NCBI GenBank assembly: GCA_933228895.1
Contig: CAKOGI010000047.1
Coordinates: 1-64,000, forward strand
Direction of reading: 5' to 3'
Length of the DNA: 64,000 nt
From: Platycnemis pennipes
Lineage: Eukaryota; Arthropoda; Insecta; Odonata; Platycnemididae
Shown: one piece after another, positions 12,592-22,552 of the stretch
Layout: each line of letters begins with the position of its first letter
Position numbering within the stretch: the stretch's first letter is position 1
The notes under the pieces: generated by a model
The model's database searches: none
The model's input: the letters and a program-made list of their open reading frames with translations, nothing else
Told to the model about the DNA's origin: nothing
Made by a program: the position numbers and the translations under genes

Positions 12592-12846
12592 GTCTCCTGG
12601 AGACACATTGTATCAGGGCAACGATTTATTGTTGAAATTGTCGTCTCCTGGAAACACATTGTATCGTGGCAACGATTTATTGTTAGAATTGTCGTCTCCT
12701 GGAGACACATTGTAACATGGCAACGCATAACTGTTTACATTGTCGTCTCCTGGAGACGCAGAGCATGGCAACGCATTACTGCTTACATTGTCGCATCCTG
12801 GAAACACATTGTATCACGGCAACGCACACATCCATGTACATTGTCG
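12592..12846 (+). repeat. About five 51-bp repeats between H1 and H3, repeat A
   Basis: Copies start at 12592, 12643, 12694, 12745 and 12793 (spacing 51, 51, 51, 48). Each has a palindrome of the form GTCTCCTGGAGAC or a one-base variant, then ACACATTGTA, GGCAACG and a CATTGTCG link to the next copy. The pairing of GTCTCC-type and GGCAAC half-sites resembles RFX X-box architecture, but I cannot assign a factor. The rest of 12406-13088 holds nothing I recognise. Confidence 0.8.
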
Positions 12847-13088
12847 TGTGGCTCACCGTCGTGTCATAGCAGGGCATCATTTGCGTCATCGTATCACAGT
12901 GTAGTGAGCACGTGGCCACTAACTGAATGAAATGGCGCGCAAAATGTAACGGAAACATTGTCGTGAGATTCACTCCGACGTCACACCAAGAATTTTTCTT
13001 GATCGAGCCGTGAAAGTACTCAATTCTTTCGTCATCTCTCTTTCCTAACGTTTTGGCAATTGTATTGTTAAATCATGGACAATGGATT

Positions 13089-13104
13089 GGTCCTGAAAAG
13101 GACC
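13089..13104 (-). promoter_or_regulatory. Histone mRNA 3' stem-loop, H3 repeat A
   Basis: On the minus strand this is GGTCCTTTTCAGGACC, a perfect 6-bp stem with loop TTTC, 28 bp after the H3 stop. The 40 nt downstream closely resemble those downstream of the H4 stem-loop. Confidence 0.96.
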
Positions 13105-13132
13105 TTTGTTTATGAGCGTAACTACGCAACGC

Positions 13133-13736
<604 letters not shown>

Positions 13737-13746
13737 ATTTCATCCC
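13737..13746 (+). repeat. Left target-site duplication of element 1
   Basis: ATTTCATCCC, repeated at 22139-22148. The same bases occur once at the empty site in repeat B (39874-39883). Its first bases could also be read as part of the element tail on the right side, so the true length may be 7 to 10 bp. Confidence 0.9.
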
Positions 13747-13920
13747 GAGCAGCAGCCAGCAGCAGCAGCCAGCAGCAGCCGTCGAGGATCCTTCGGTCAC
13801 CAAGGACCAGCTTGCCATCCGCGGATAGCAAGAAGACAAGCCCGTCGAGACAGCGTCACCAGCCGGTGACGCCGCGACTCCGGGCCAACCACCGGCGACC
13901 AATAGGAGACCTCCGTTAAG

Positions 13921-14176
13921 GCAGCCAATCAGGAAGCACCTGCCCAGGAGCTCGCCTATATAAGGCGGCGTTTTTCGCCAACTCGTCGCTCTTCGGAGCC
14001 AGCCCTTCACAGGGCTACTACTGAGCGAGTTTCCCTTCTAGGCCAGCCGGTGAGATATCCGCAAGACCGTGCCACCTTGGTGGAAGCGTAATCTTGCGGA
14101 TACACCTCCCGGGCTGTAGGGGCCGCCCCGCCCGGGGAAAAACGGCTTGAGGCGTCGGAGGAAGCGTCCAATCCAG
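13921..14176 (+). promoter_or_regulatory. Element 1 promoter-like module 1
   Basis: CCAAT (13925-13929) is followed by TATATAAGGCGGCG (13957-13970), close to the H4 promoter version TATAAAAGGAGGCG. Downstream are a hairpin AGCCCTTCACAGGGCT (14001-14016) and a strongly folded stretch: a 10-bp stem 14057-14066 with 14092-14101 enclosing a CCACC/GGTGG tip, then a second stem 14121-14146. I infer an internal promoter plus structured leader RNA. Confidence 0.6.
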
Positions 14177-14413
14177 GCAGCCAATCAGGAGCCTCCAGCC
14201 GGAAGACCACGTGCTCGCCGCCTATATAAGGCGGCGCTTTTCGCCACCTCGGTGCTCTTCGGAGCCAGCCCTTTAAAGGGCTTCTACTTAGCGAGTCTTT
14301 CTTACAGGCCAGCCGGTGAGATATCCGCAAGACCGTGCCACCTTGGTGGAAGCGTAATCTTGCGGATACACCTCCCGGGCTGCAGCGGCCGCCCCGCCCG
14401 GGGAATAACGGCC
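14177..14413 (+). promoter_or_regulatory. Element 1 promoter-like module 2
   Basis: Second copy of the module, with TATA boxes 266 bp apart. CCAAT is at 14181-14185 and TATATAAGGCGGCG at 14223-14236. The hairpin AGCCCTTTAAAGGGCT is at 14267-14282, the long stem at 14323-14332 with 14358-14367, and the second stem at 14387-14413. The 13-mer AGCCAATCAGGAG (14179-14191) exactly matches the minus strand of the host H3/H4 promoter at 13668-13680. Confidence 0.6.
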
Positions 14414-14606
14414 GGAGGCGTACCTGCCCGCCGCCAGCACCGCCGCCTCTACGGACCCGGAACTCGAAGGCCTTTTTTAGGACCCTCAAGGATTTTTCTT
14501 CCAGGCCGGCCGTAAGAACGCACGTGGGGACCCCACCAGTGGTAATCCCCCTTGCGCACCTTGCGTGCCGTAGAGACCGCCCCATCCGGGGAGCAACGGT
14601 CTAGGA
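14414..14606 (+). repeat. Element 1 diverged third module
   Basis: A diverged, TATA-less third copy. It keeps the hairpin position (14469-14484, GGCCTTTTTTAGGACC, very like the H2B stem-loop), a folded stem with a CCAC/GTGG tip, and the second stem at 14574-14602. In that stem an A-T pair replaces the G-C pair of the other copies, so the structure is preserved. The sequence from 14607 to 14928 contains ACGCACTCGTTGGC duplications and no gene. Confidence 0.5.
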
Positions 14607-14928
14607 TTCAGTGAGAAGGGACTTGTCCTTCACCCGGCGGCCGGTACACCAAACCCCTCCTGTCGCCCCCGACGCACTCGTTGGCCTGACAGGAGGCCCC
14701 AGTAACCTCTGCATTGCACGCCAACGCACTCGTTGGCAGCAGAGATCCTCCCCACACAAACATACGGGGCCGGGCTAACTGAGTCCCCGGTTCTCACCCG
14801 TTCCACTTCGTGGCGGCTTCCCGGTCATCTGCGGATGGCCGGTCGAATAGGTACACTTGGGTAGGGGGGCCCAACACAGTGTCTCTCGCCTAACGAGGGT
14901 ACACTCTTTCCGTCCCGGGGAAATAGGC

Positions 14929-15060
14929 GGCGAGTAGATATTAGAGTCTACTCGCCAACCAGTTGCTGTGGCATAAGAGTCACAGTAACTAGGTAAGAGA
15001 CCTCTATCACTTAGGGCGCTTCTCGCCAACTTTCTCAGTTATAGTTTGGTTCTTGTCTTA
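14929..15060 (+). repeat. Element 1 array-flanking module, left copy
   Basis: Contains GGCGAGTAGAT, an imperfect hairpin of GTTGCTGTG with CACAGTAAC, and GGGCGCTTCTCGCCA. A diverged second copy lies at the other side of the 120-bp array (about 16319-16450), so the array appears to sit between, or to have grown from, duplicated copies of this module. Confidence 0.65.
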
Positions 15061-16690
15061 GTATTTAGGGCGCTTCACGCATTTCAGTGTATTTTCTCAC
15101 TCTAGTTTTACTCTGTGGCTAGTCGAACCGAGCTTGCTCGCGATCCTAGCCACACCTAGTTTATTTTAAATTGGGCGCTTCACGCATCTCAGTGTATTTC
15201 TCATTGATAATTTTACTCTGTGGCTAGTCGAACCGAGCTTGCTCGCGATCCTAGCCACACCTAGTTTATCTAAATTTTGTCTTAGTACTTAGGGCGCTTC
15301 ACGCATTCCAGTGTATTTTCTCATTTATAGTTTTACTCTGTGGCTAGTCGAACCGAGCTTGCTCGCGATCCTAGCCACACCTAGTTTTTAAATTGGTCTT
15401 AGTACTTAGAGCGCCTCACGCATTCCAGTGTATTTTCTCATTTATAATTTTACTCTGTGGCTAGTCGAACCGAGCTTGCTCGCGATCCTAGCCACACCTA
15501 GTTTATTTAATTTTTGTCTTAGAACTTAGGGCGCTTCACGCATTCCAGTGTATTTTCTCATTTATAGTTTTACTCTGTGGCTAGTCGAACCGAGCTTGCT
15601 CGCGATCCTAGCCACACCTAGTTTATTTAATTTTTGTCTTAGAACCTAGGGCGCTTCACGCATTCCAGTGTATTTTCTCATTTATAGTTTTACTCTGTGG
15701 CTAGTCGAACCGAGCTTGCTCGCGATCCTAGCCACACCTAGTTCATTTTAAATTGGTCTTAGTACTTAGAGCGCCTCACGCATTCCAGTGTATTTTCTCA
15801 TTTATAGTTTTACTCTGTGGCTAGTCGAACCGAGCTTGCTCGCGATCCTAGCCACACCTAGTTTATTTAATTTTTGTCTTAGAACTTAGGGCGCTCCACG
15901 CATTCCAGTGTATTTTCTCATTTATAGTTTTACTCTGTGGCTAGTCGAACCGAGCTTGCTCGCGATCCTAGCCACACCTAGTTCATTTTAAATTGGTCTT
16001 AGTACTTAGAGCGCCTCACGCATTCCAGTGTATTTCCTCATTTATAGTTTTACTCTGTGGCTAGTCGAACCGAGCTTGCTCGCGATCCTAGCCACACCTA
16101 GTTTATTTAATTTTTTTTTTTTGTCTTAGAACTTAGGGCGCTCCACGCATTCCAGTGTATTTTCTCATTTATAGTTTTACTCTGTGGCTAGTCGAACCGA
16201 GCTTGCTCGCGATCCTAGCCACACCTAGTTCATTTTAAATTGGTCTTAGTACTTAGAGCGCCTCACGCATTCCAGTGTATTTTCACATTTATAGTTACTC
16301 TGTGGCTAGTCGAACCACTAGACGGCGAGTAGATAGACTACCCACCATCCGGTTGCTGTGGCATAAGAGCCACAGTAACTAGGGAAGATTCCTTTAGTTT
16401 TTAGGGCGCTTCTCGCCAGCTCTCTCAGGTATAATCTGTTCTGGTCTTGGCATTCTGGGCGCTTCACGCATTTCAGTGTAATCTCCCTGTATCGTTTTAC
16501 TCTGTGGCTAGTCGAACCGAGCTTGCTCGCGCTCCTAGCCACTCCTAGTATAATTTAATTTTGGGCGCTTCACGCATTTCAGTGTAATTCCTCATTTATA
16601 GATTTACTCTGTGGCTGGTCGAACCGAGCTTGCTCGTGATCCTAGCCACACCTAGTTTAGTTTAATTTGGGTCTTAGGGCGCTTCATTAC
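15061..16690 (+). repeat. Element 1 5' UTR tandem array, about 120-bp unit, 13 copies of the core
   Basis: The core CTCTGTGGCTAGTCGAACC occurs 13 times between 15110 and 16625, mostly at 120-bp spacing. Each core can fold: TGTGGCTAG pairs with CTAGCCACA around an inner CGAGC/GCTCG. Units alternate between a GAGCGCCTCACG type and a GGGCGCTTCACG or GGGCGCTCCACG type over part of the array, giving a 240-bp higher-order period. The flanking-module copy at about 16319-16450 interrupts the last units. Repeated 5' UTR monomers with promoter activity are known in some LINEs, and such a role is possible here. Confidence 0.9.
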
Positions 16691-16785
16691 CTTCTGTGTA
16701 CTGAACCCTGTTCTCCCCCACCCACCCGAGTAACAATTTGTGCCCGTGACGGCGCCGTTTCGACGCCGCCACCCTGCCGAAAGTT

Positions 16786-18648
16786 TTGTCCGGCCGCCCT
16801 GTAAAGCCCCCTAAGGATCCTTGGGAATTGTCGCCGGACTGCTATTCCAATACCACCTTACCACCTATCCAAATTGCCGTGAAAGCGATCCGGGGAGCGT
16901 TAAGAGCACAGCGAGAAATCGCGTGCCGCAAAGCGGTACGGGCGCTCGACGCCATGTCCCACCCAGAGGGGCCCGTCCCCTCGGGTGGCGAAGGCGACGA
17001 CGGCTCTTGGACGCTACGTTACGGCCGCAGGAGAGGCAAGAGGAGAGCCTCCCCCACATCCCTCTCCCCATTCACCCCTGCCTCACCTTCCCCATCCCCC
17101 ACCCTCCCCCCACCTAGGATGACTCCCCCACCACCCCCGCAGGCCACCCCACCACCCACCACCCATCCAAACCCCTCCCCTCGCCCGCCCCCCTGTACAC
17201 CCAAAACCACGCCCGTCCCCCCGGATTCCGGGCAGATCCTACACCCTTCAAACCCGTTCTCTCCACAATACCCGCAACACTCCACAAATCCTCCCGTACC
17301 AACCCCATCACCCAACCGTATCCCTGGATTGATGGATGAGATTTTGTCTGCCCCATTCCAAGGATTAACCGGATTCTCCCATACATCAACCTCACCCTTT
17401 TGCCCAGTACTGCCACTCCCTGCCTCTGCCCCCCGCCCAGCAACGCCCCGCGCCCCAGGCAACCTACTATATGCCAGGGCTGTCTCCCCCACCACCCCAC
17501 TAACCGCCCCCAATACCATTCCCATCCAAGGCCGTCCCCTGATTCCCCCCGCCAGACCACAAGTCGCCCTCTCCCAGCAAGCCCCCAGGTACAGGCCTGG
17601 TACCAACTCCCGACCCACTACCCCAATTTCCCGCAACCCGCCAACCACCATCCACCCCCAGTCCAAGGTCTGGGCAACGATCTCCCGACTACCTAGGGGG
17701 GTCTCCCAGCGGAGTTTCTTCTCCGCTTGGAAGCAGGCATTTCCGCAGCAGGTCCAGGCCGATATCACGGTCTACCCCACGGAACGGCAGGCCCGCGTCC
17801 GTGTTGCCGCGGCCTTTGCTAGACACCTCCAGGTTGGAGGTAAGACGGCCCTCGACAACCTTTTGGGTGAGTCCTGCACTGTGCAGTTCGCAGAGCCAAG
17901 GCAGCACGCCGCGGGTCCCGCCGTCCGCCCCCCCCCTTCCCAGTCCTTCTCCTTCGTCGTTAAAGGGGTCGACAGGGCCACACACCCCGAGGAGATCGAG
18001 TTGGCCCTCACGGACGCAGGTGTCCGGGTCCACCGCATCTGGAGAATCAATGCCAAGAGGGACGGACGGCCCACCACAGTGATGAGGGTCATCACCTACC
18101 ACGTCGGCTCCGCGCAACGCGTCCTCACCGACGGCCTCCGTCTCTACGGAAAGACCCACCGCTGCGAGACCTCCCACCCCCCCCCTCCTCAACCCAGGCG
18201 CTGCGAGAGGTGTCAGCGTTACGGCCACAGCGTTGGGGGGTGCGAGGCCTCTGTGCGCTGCGCCCGATGCGGGGGTACCCACCGCTCGAGTGCTTGCGAG
18301 GCGGAGGTCCTCCGCTGCGCCAACTGTGGCGGACCACACCACTCCGGCGACCTTTCCTGCCCCCAACGCCCACCCCGCCCGGCTAACCTGGCCCAAACTG
18401 CTCCCATCTATGCGGACCCTTCTGTATTGCAGGCGGTCCAGTTGGAGCCAGAGGAGGCAAAGGAACCGGTGAGCAAAGGTGACCTGGTCCGCCTGCTCAC
18501 CATCATCTTCGCTAGCGCCACGCCCAACTACAGGGATACCATGGGAGACATCATCTCCAGAGCGGCAGAGGCGGTGCTGGGAGTAAGGGTCATGGCCCTG
18601 TACTCCCAGAGGACCGTGTTCCCATGCGTCGTGAGCCGCCATGGATAA
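16786..18648 (+). CDS. Element 1 ORF1: gag-like nucleic-acid-binding protein
   Basis: Codes for the RNA-packaging protein of the element. Counting from the TTG at 16786 (620 codons), it has a Pro/Ser/Thr-rich region (about 95-310), a folded domain before the zinc knuckles (about 385-465, SFSFVVKGVD onward), and three CCHC zinc knuckles at C473-C476-H481-C486, C492-C495-H499-C504 and C511-C514-H518-C525. The start is uncertain. The frame is open from 16750 but has no ATG until 16954 (codon 57), so either the protein starts at 16954 (564 residues) or initiation is non-AUG. The stop overlaps the ORF2 start (ATGGATAA). Confidence 0.85.
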   Translation: MSGRPVKPPKDPWELSPDCYSNTTLPPIQIAVKAIRGALRAQREIACRKAVRALDAMSHPEGPVPSGGEGDDGSWTLRYGRRRGKRRASPTSLSPFTPASPSPSPTLPPPRMTPPPPPQATPPPTTHPNPSPRPPPCTPKTTPVPPDSGQILHPSNPFSPQYPQHSTNPPVPTPSPNRIPGLMDEILSAPFQGLTGFSHTSTSPFCPVLPLPASAPRPATPRAPGNLLYARAVSPTTPLTAPNTIPIQGRPLIPPARPQVALSQQAPRYRPGTNSRPTTPISRNPPTTIHPQSKVWATISRLPRGVSQRSFFSAWKQAFPQQVQADITVYPTERQARVRVAAAFARHLQVGGKTALDNLLGESCTVQFAEPRQHAAGPAVRPPPSQSFSFVVKGVDRATHPEEIELALTDAGVRVHRIWRINAKRDGRPTTVMRVITYHVGSAQRVLTDGLRLYGKTHRCETSHPPPPQPRRCERCQRYGHSVGGCEASVRCARCGGTHRSSACEAEVLRCANCGGPHHSGDLSCPQRPPRPANLAQTAPIYADPSVLQAVQLEPEEAKEPVSKGDLVRLLTIIFASATPNYRDTMGDIISRAAEAVLGVRVMALYSQRTVFPCVVSRHG

Positions 18649-21600
18649 GTATCCAAGGATGTCTTTCATAAATATACGTGGTGCTGTGGGCCAAAAAAGG
18701 CCCCTTATAACTGAGCACATCAGGGCGCAGAACGTAGCCATAATGGGGTTCGTGGAAACGTATCTGCGCCCCCACTCAAAATTCAATATCTCTAATTTTC
18801 AGGAGCTCGCAGTACCACGTAAAGCCATGAGGTCAGGAGGAACGTCACTACTCATCCGCAAGGACATCCCGGTCACACAAATAACAATTCCGGATGACCA
18901 AATTGACCAGGACGCGGAAGTTGTCGCCGCCGAAGTCATCCTCAAACGCAGACATATCCTCATAGTCACTCTCTACTCCCGGCCCACGGCTCCGGCACCC
19001 ATAAAACTGCTCTCATTCATACTGTCACTACGCATTCCATTCATAATACTCGGCGACTTCAACGCTAGGCACACCGCATTCAGGGACAAAGTCGACACCC
19101 CAAAGGGTAGGGCCCTCAACCAATTCCTGTTACAACACCACTTATTTCGGCCGGACATACCAACACCCACCTTCATCGGTAGAGGCCTCTCCTATCCTGA
19201 CATGACCCTCATCTGCCCATCCCTCGCAGCCTCGGTCGGGGACGTCACGGTGGACGACTGCATCACCTCCGACCACCTTCCGTTCTCCTTCCCCTTCAGC
19301 CTTCTCCGCGACAACACCCCTCTCACCATCATTAGACCAAATTACAGGGCCGCAGACTGGGAAAAGTTTGACGAATGCATCAAACATCAGACCTCACACC
19401 TACAGACACCTACAAATACAGACGAAATAGACTGCTCACTACTGACCCTGGAATCAGCGTTCCGGACGGCTGCCAAGGATATCCCCACTAAGAAAATCAC
19501 CCCGTCACGTCCCCCTCTCCCAGCCCACATTGTCACACTAATCAAGCAGAAAAGACGGATATACCGACAGCTGCGCAGGTGCATGGATCCAAACCTCGCA
19601 GCTGAACTAAAAACAGAATGGAACCGGTGCGGGGCAATCATCAGACGGAAAACGATCGAGCACCGGGAAGAACAATGGGCAAAGACATGCGCAAACCTAG
19701 ATTACAGAGAGGGAGGGAAGTTTTGGAGCAAATTTAAAACCCTGACGGGGCAGAAGTCGTCCGCCACCCCCAACCTCCTAGGCGCCAACCAAACACTAAT
19801 CTCCACACCACAGGGGAAGGCCGAAGAATTCCGGAGAGTCCTCGCCGACATATACACACCACTCCAGGATGACCACTTCGACGACAGGATGCGAGCCAAC
19901 TGCGAAGACACCCTCAGAAACCTTCCCTTCCCTCTAGAACCCTTACAGTCCGTGGCAGAAGATGAAGAACTGGAAGCACCACTCCAACCCATCACGGACG
20001 AGGAGCTGCATTCGGCCATGCCCTTTAAAAGGAAAGCACCGGGCAACGACGGCATCACATCACTATACATACAGAAGGCCCCGAGTTGCACGGCAATTTT
20101 CCTGTCCATATTCAACGCCCTACTTAGACTGGGATACTACCCGAACGCATGGAAGCAAATGACGATGGTGATGATCCCAAAACCCAGGAAGGATAACAGG
20201 GATCCAAGGAATTACCGCCCGATAAGCCTGACCAGCACGGTAGGGAAGTGGTTCGAGAGAGTGCTGGTCAGGAGACTCAGCGAACTATGTGAAGAGAACG
20301 GTGCGTTGCCCCAGCACCAATATGGCTTCCGCAACAAAAGAAGCGCTCTGGATCCACTTACATTGCTAACAACAACCGCAGCGGAAGCCATAAACCAGAG
20401 GTACGTGACAGCGGCCCTATCCCTGGACATAGAACGCGCTTTCGACAACGTTTGGCATGACGGTCTGATCTGGAAGCTAACCGAAATTCCTGGTATTCCA
20501 CCAAACCTATTAAGGATCATCAATTGCTTCCTACGGGGAAGAGAAGCCAGAGTGAGAGTGGGCGCACATCTCTCCACCCCGTTCCGCCTCTCGGCGGGGG
20601 TTCCACAGGGGACCGTAATCTCACCACTTCTCTTCTCCCTGTACTGCTGGGACATGCCAACCGCAGATACACACACGGGCCCAGTTACATTGGCACAATA
20701 CGCCGATGATACAGCCATATGGAGCAAGGCACAAACTATGAACACCGCAATAGGCAGACTGCAGAGAATGACCATCAAACTGGAGGACTGGTTTCGCATA
20801 TGGAGAATGCGGCCGAATGCAGGAAAGTCACAACTGATAATATTTGGCAAAAACCATGCCACGGACTGGTCCCAACCCACCATCTCCCTCTGGAACCAGT
20901 ACATCCGCCCATCCAATACAATCACATACTTAGGGGTAGACATAGACAGGAACCTTTCCTACAGACAGCATGTAAACAGGGTCAGGGCCCAATGCAGCAG
21001 GCGCTGCAACCTGGTAAAAGCGGTCCATGCGAAAGGCCACGGAGTCTCGGCGCGGGGAGGGCTGCTTCTATACCAAGCCTACGTAAGGCCGGTCATGGAG
21101 TATGCCGCCCTGGCTGTTCTCCCGACACAGGCCGCCCTGAACACCTTCGCCTCGCTGGAACGCAGGATGCTGCGGCTGCTCTTTGGGCTCGGCCCCAACC
21201 ACCCTAGCAGCGAAATACATGCTATGACTAACACAGAACCTCTACTCCACAGGTTATGCCGCCTACGCTGCCGGGCCGGAGAGCGAATCAACAATGCCAT
21301 GCCTCAACTGATGACCACAATCCTGCAAACAACGAACATCCTACTGTCTAAGAAGCCCAAATGGAAACGCTACTCCGCAGCCAGAATCATCAGCCGCCAG
21401 CTCAACGACTACTATCCGGACAGCAACCTGCCTCCTCACGTCACACGACGACACATCCCCACTCCGTCCCATCTGAAACCGGTTCCAGGATTTCCACTAT
21501 TTCCATCCAAAAAACGAAAGAAGAGAGGAAGAACTGAAGACCAAGCAACAATTTCCCCAGTGACTCAAACCAGTGCCCAGAGTGATATATATAGTGCCAG

Positions 21601-21661
21601 TGATCCATCTGCATTCCCCGTGTCTGTGCCGCGCAGCTGCGCGGACGTCCCCATTACCTAA
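18641..21661 (+). CDS. Element 1 ORF2: AP-type endonuclease and reverse transcriptase
   Basis: A 1006-residue polyprotein that nicks target DNA and primes cDNA synthesis there. Residues 1-220 are an APE-like endonuclease with E39 (VETYL), GDFN at 138-141 and SDH at 210-212. The reverse transcriptase spans roughly 480-780, with MIPKPRKDNRDPRNYRPISL, QYGFR, the DIERAFDNVWHDGL block, AGVPQGTVISPL and the catalytic YADD at 687-690. The carboxy-terminal part has no RNase H or zinc finger that I can see. The ATG overlaps the last 8 bp of ORF1, which suggests termination-reinitiation. No frameshift or stop interrupts it. Confidence 0.95.
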   Translation: MDKYPRMSFINIRGAVGQKRPLITEHIRAQNVAIMGFVETYLRPHSKFNISNFQELAVPRKAMRSGGTSLLIRKDIPVTQITIPDDQIDQDAEVVAAEVILKRRHILIVTLYSRPTAPAPIKLLSFILSLRIPFIILGDFNARHTAFRDKVDTPKGRALNQFLLQHHLFRPDIPTPTFIGRGLSYPDMTLICPSLAASVGDVTVDDCITSDHLPFSFPFSLLRDNTPLTIIRPNYRAADWEKFDECIKHQTSHLQTPTNTDEIDCSLLTLESAFRTAAKDIPTKKITPSRPPLPAHIVTLIKQKRRIYRQLRRCMDPNLAAELKTEWNRCGAIIRRKTIEHREEQWAKTCANLDYREGGKFWSKFKTLTGQKSSATPNLLGANQTLISTPQGKAEEFRRVLADIYTPLQDDHFDDRMRANCEDTLRNLPFPLEPLQSVAEDEELEAPLQPITDEELHSAMPFKRKAPGNDGITSLYIQKAPSCTAIFLSIFNALLRLGYYPNAWKQMTMVMIPKPRKDNRDPRNYRPISLTSTVGKWFERVLVRRLSELCEENGALPQHQYGFRNKRSALDPLTLLTTTAAEAINQRYVTAALSLDIERAFDNVWHDGLIWKLTEIPGIPPNLLRIINCFLRGREARVRVGAHLSTPFRLSAGVPQGTVISPLLFSLYCWDMPTADTHTGPVTLAQYADDTAIWSKAQTMNTAIGRLQRMTIKLEDWFRIWRMRPNAGKSQLIIFGKNHATDWSQPTISLWNQYIRPSNTITYLGVDIDRNLSYRQHVNRVRAQCSRRCNLVKAVHAKGHGVSARGGLLLYQAYVRPVMEYAALAVLPTQAALNTFASLERRMLRLLFGLGPNHPSSEIHAMTNTEPLLHRLCRLRCRAGERINNAMPQLMTTILQTTNILLSKKPKWKRYSAARIISRQLNDYYPDSNLPPHVTRRHIPTPSHLKPVPGFPLFPSKKRKKRGRTEDQATISPVTQTSAQSDIYSASDPSAFPVSVPRSCADVPIT

Positions 21662-22488
<827 letters not shown>

Positions 22489-22536
22489 ACGATCGACGCC
22501 TCCGACCACAATCGACACCTCGTGGTCACGAAAAAA

Positions 22537-22552
22537 GGTCCTTCTCAGGACC
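22537..22552 (+). promoter_or_regulatory. Histone mRNA 3' stem-loop, H4 repeat A
   Basis: GGTCCTTCTCAGGACC has a 6-bp stem and loop TCTC, 48 bp after the stop. It is followed by the ATTGTCCAATGATTTAAC segment shared with H3. Confidence 0.95.

Noticed and set aside
12592..12846. CRISPR-like array
   Set aside because: The whole 51-bp unit repeats, with no unique spacers, and the window is eukaryotic. It is a minisatellite.
15061..16690. Tandem tRNA or snRNA gene array
   Set aside because: The 120-bp units fold into hairpins but lack tRNA boxes, an Sm site or Pol III terminators, and they sit inside the element 1 leader.
17689..18786. 365-codon minus-strand frame inside element 1
   Set aside because: Antisense of the GC-rich ORF1, with no recognisable domain.
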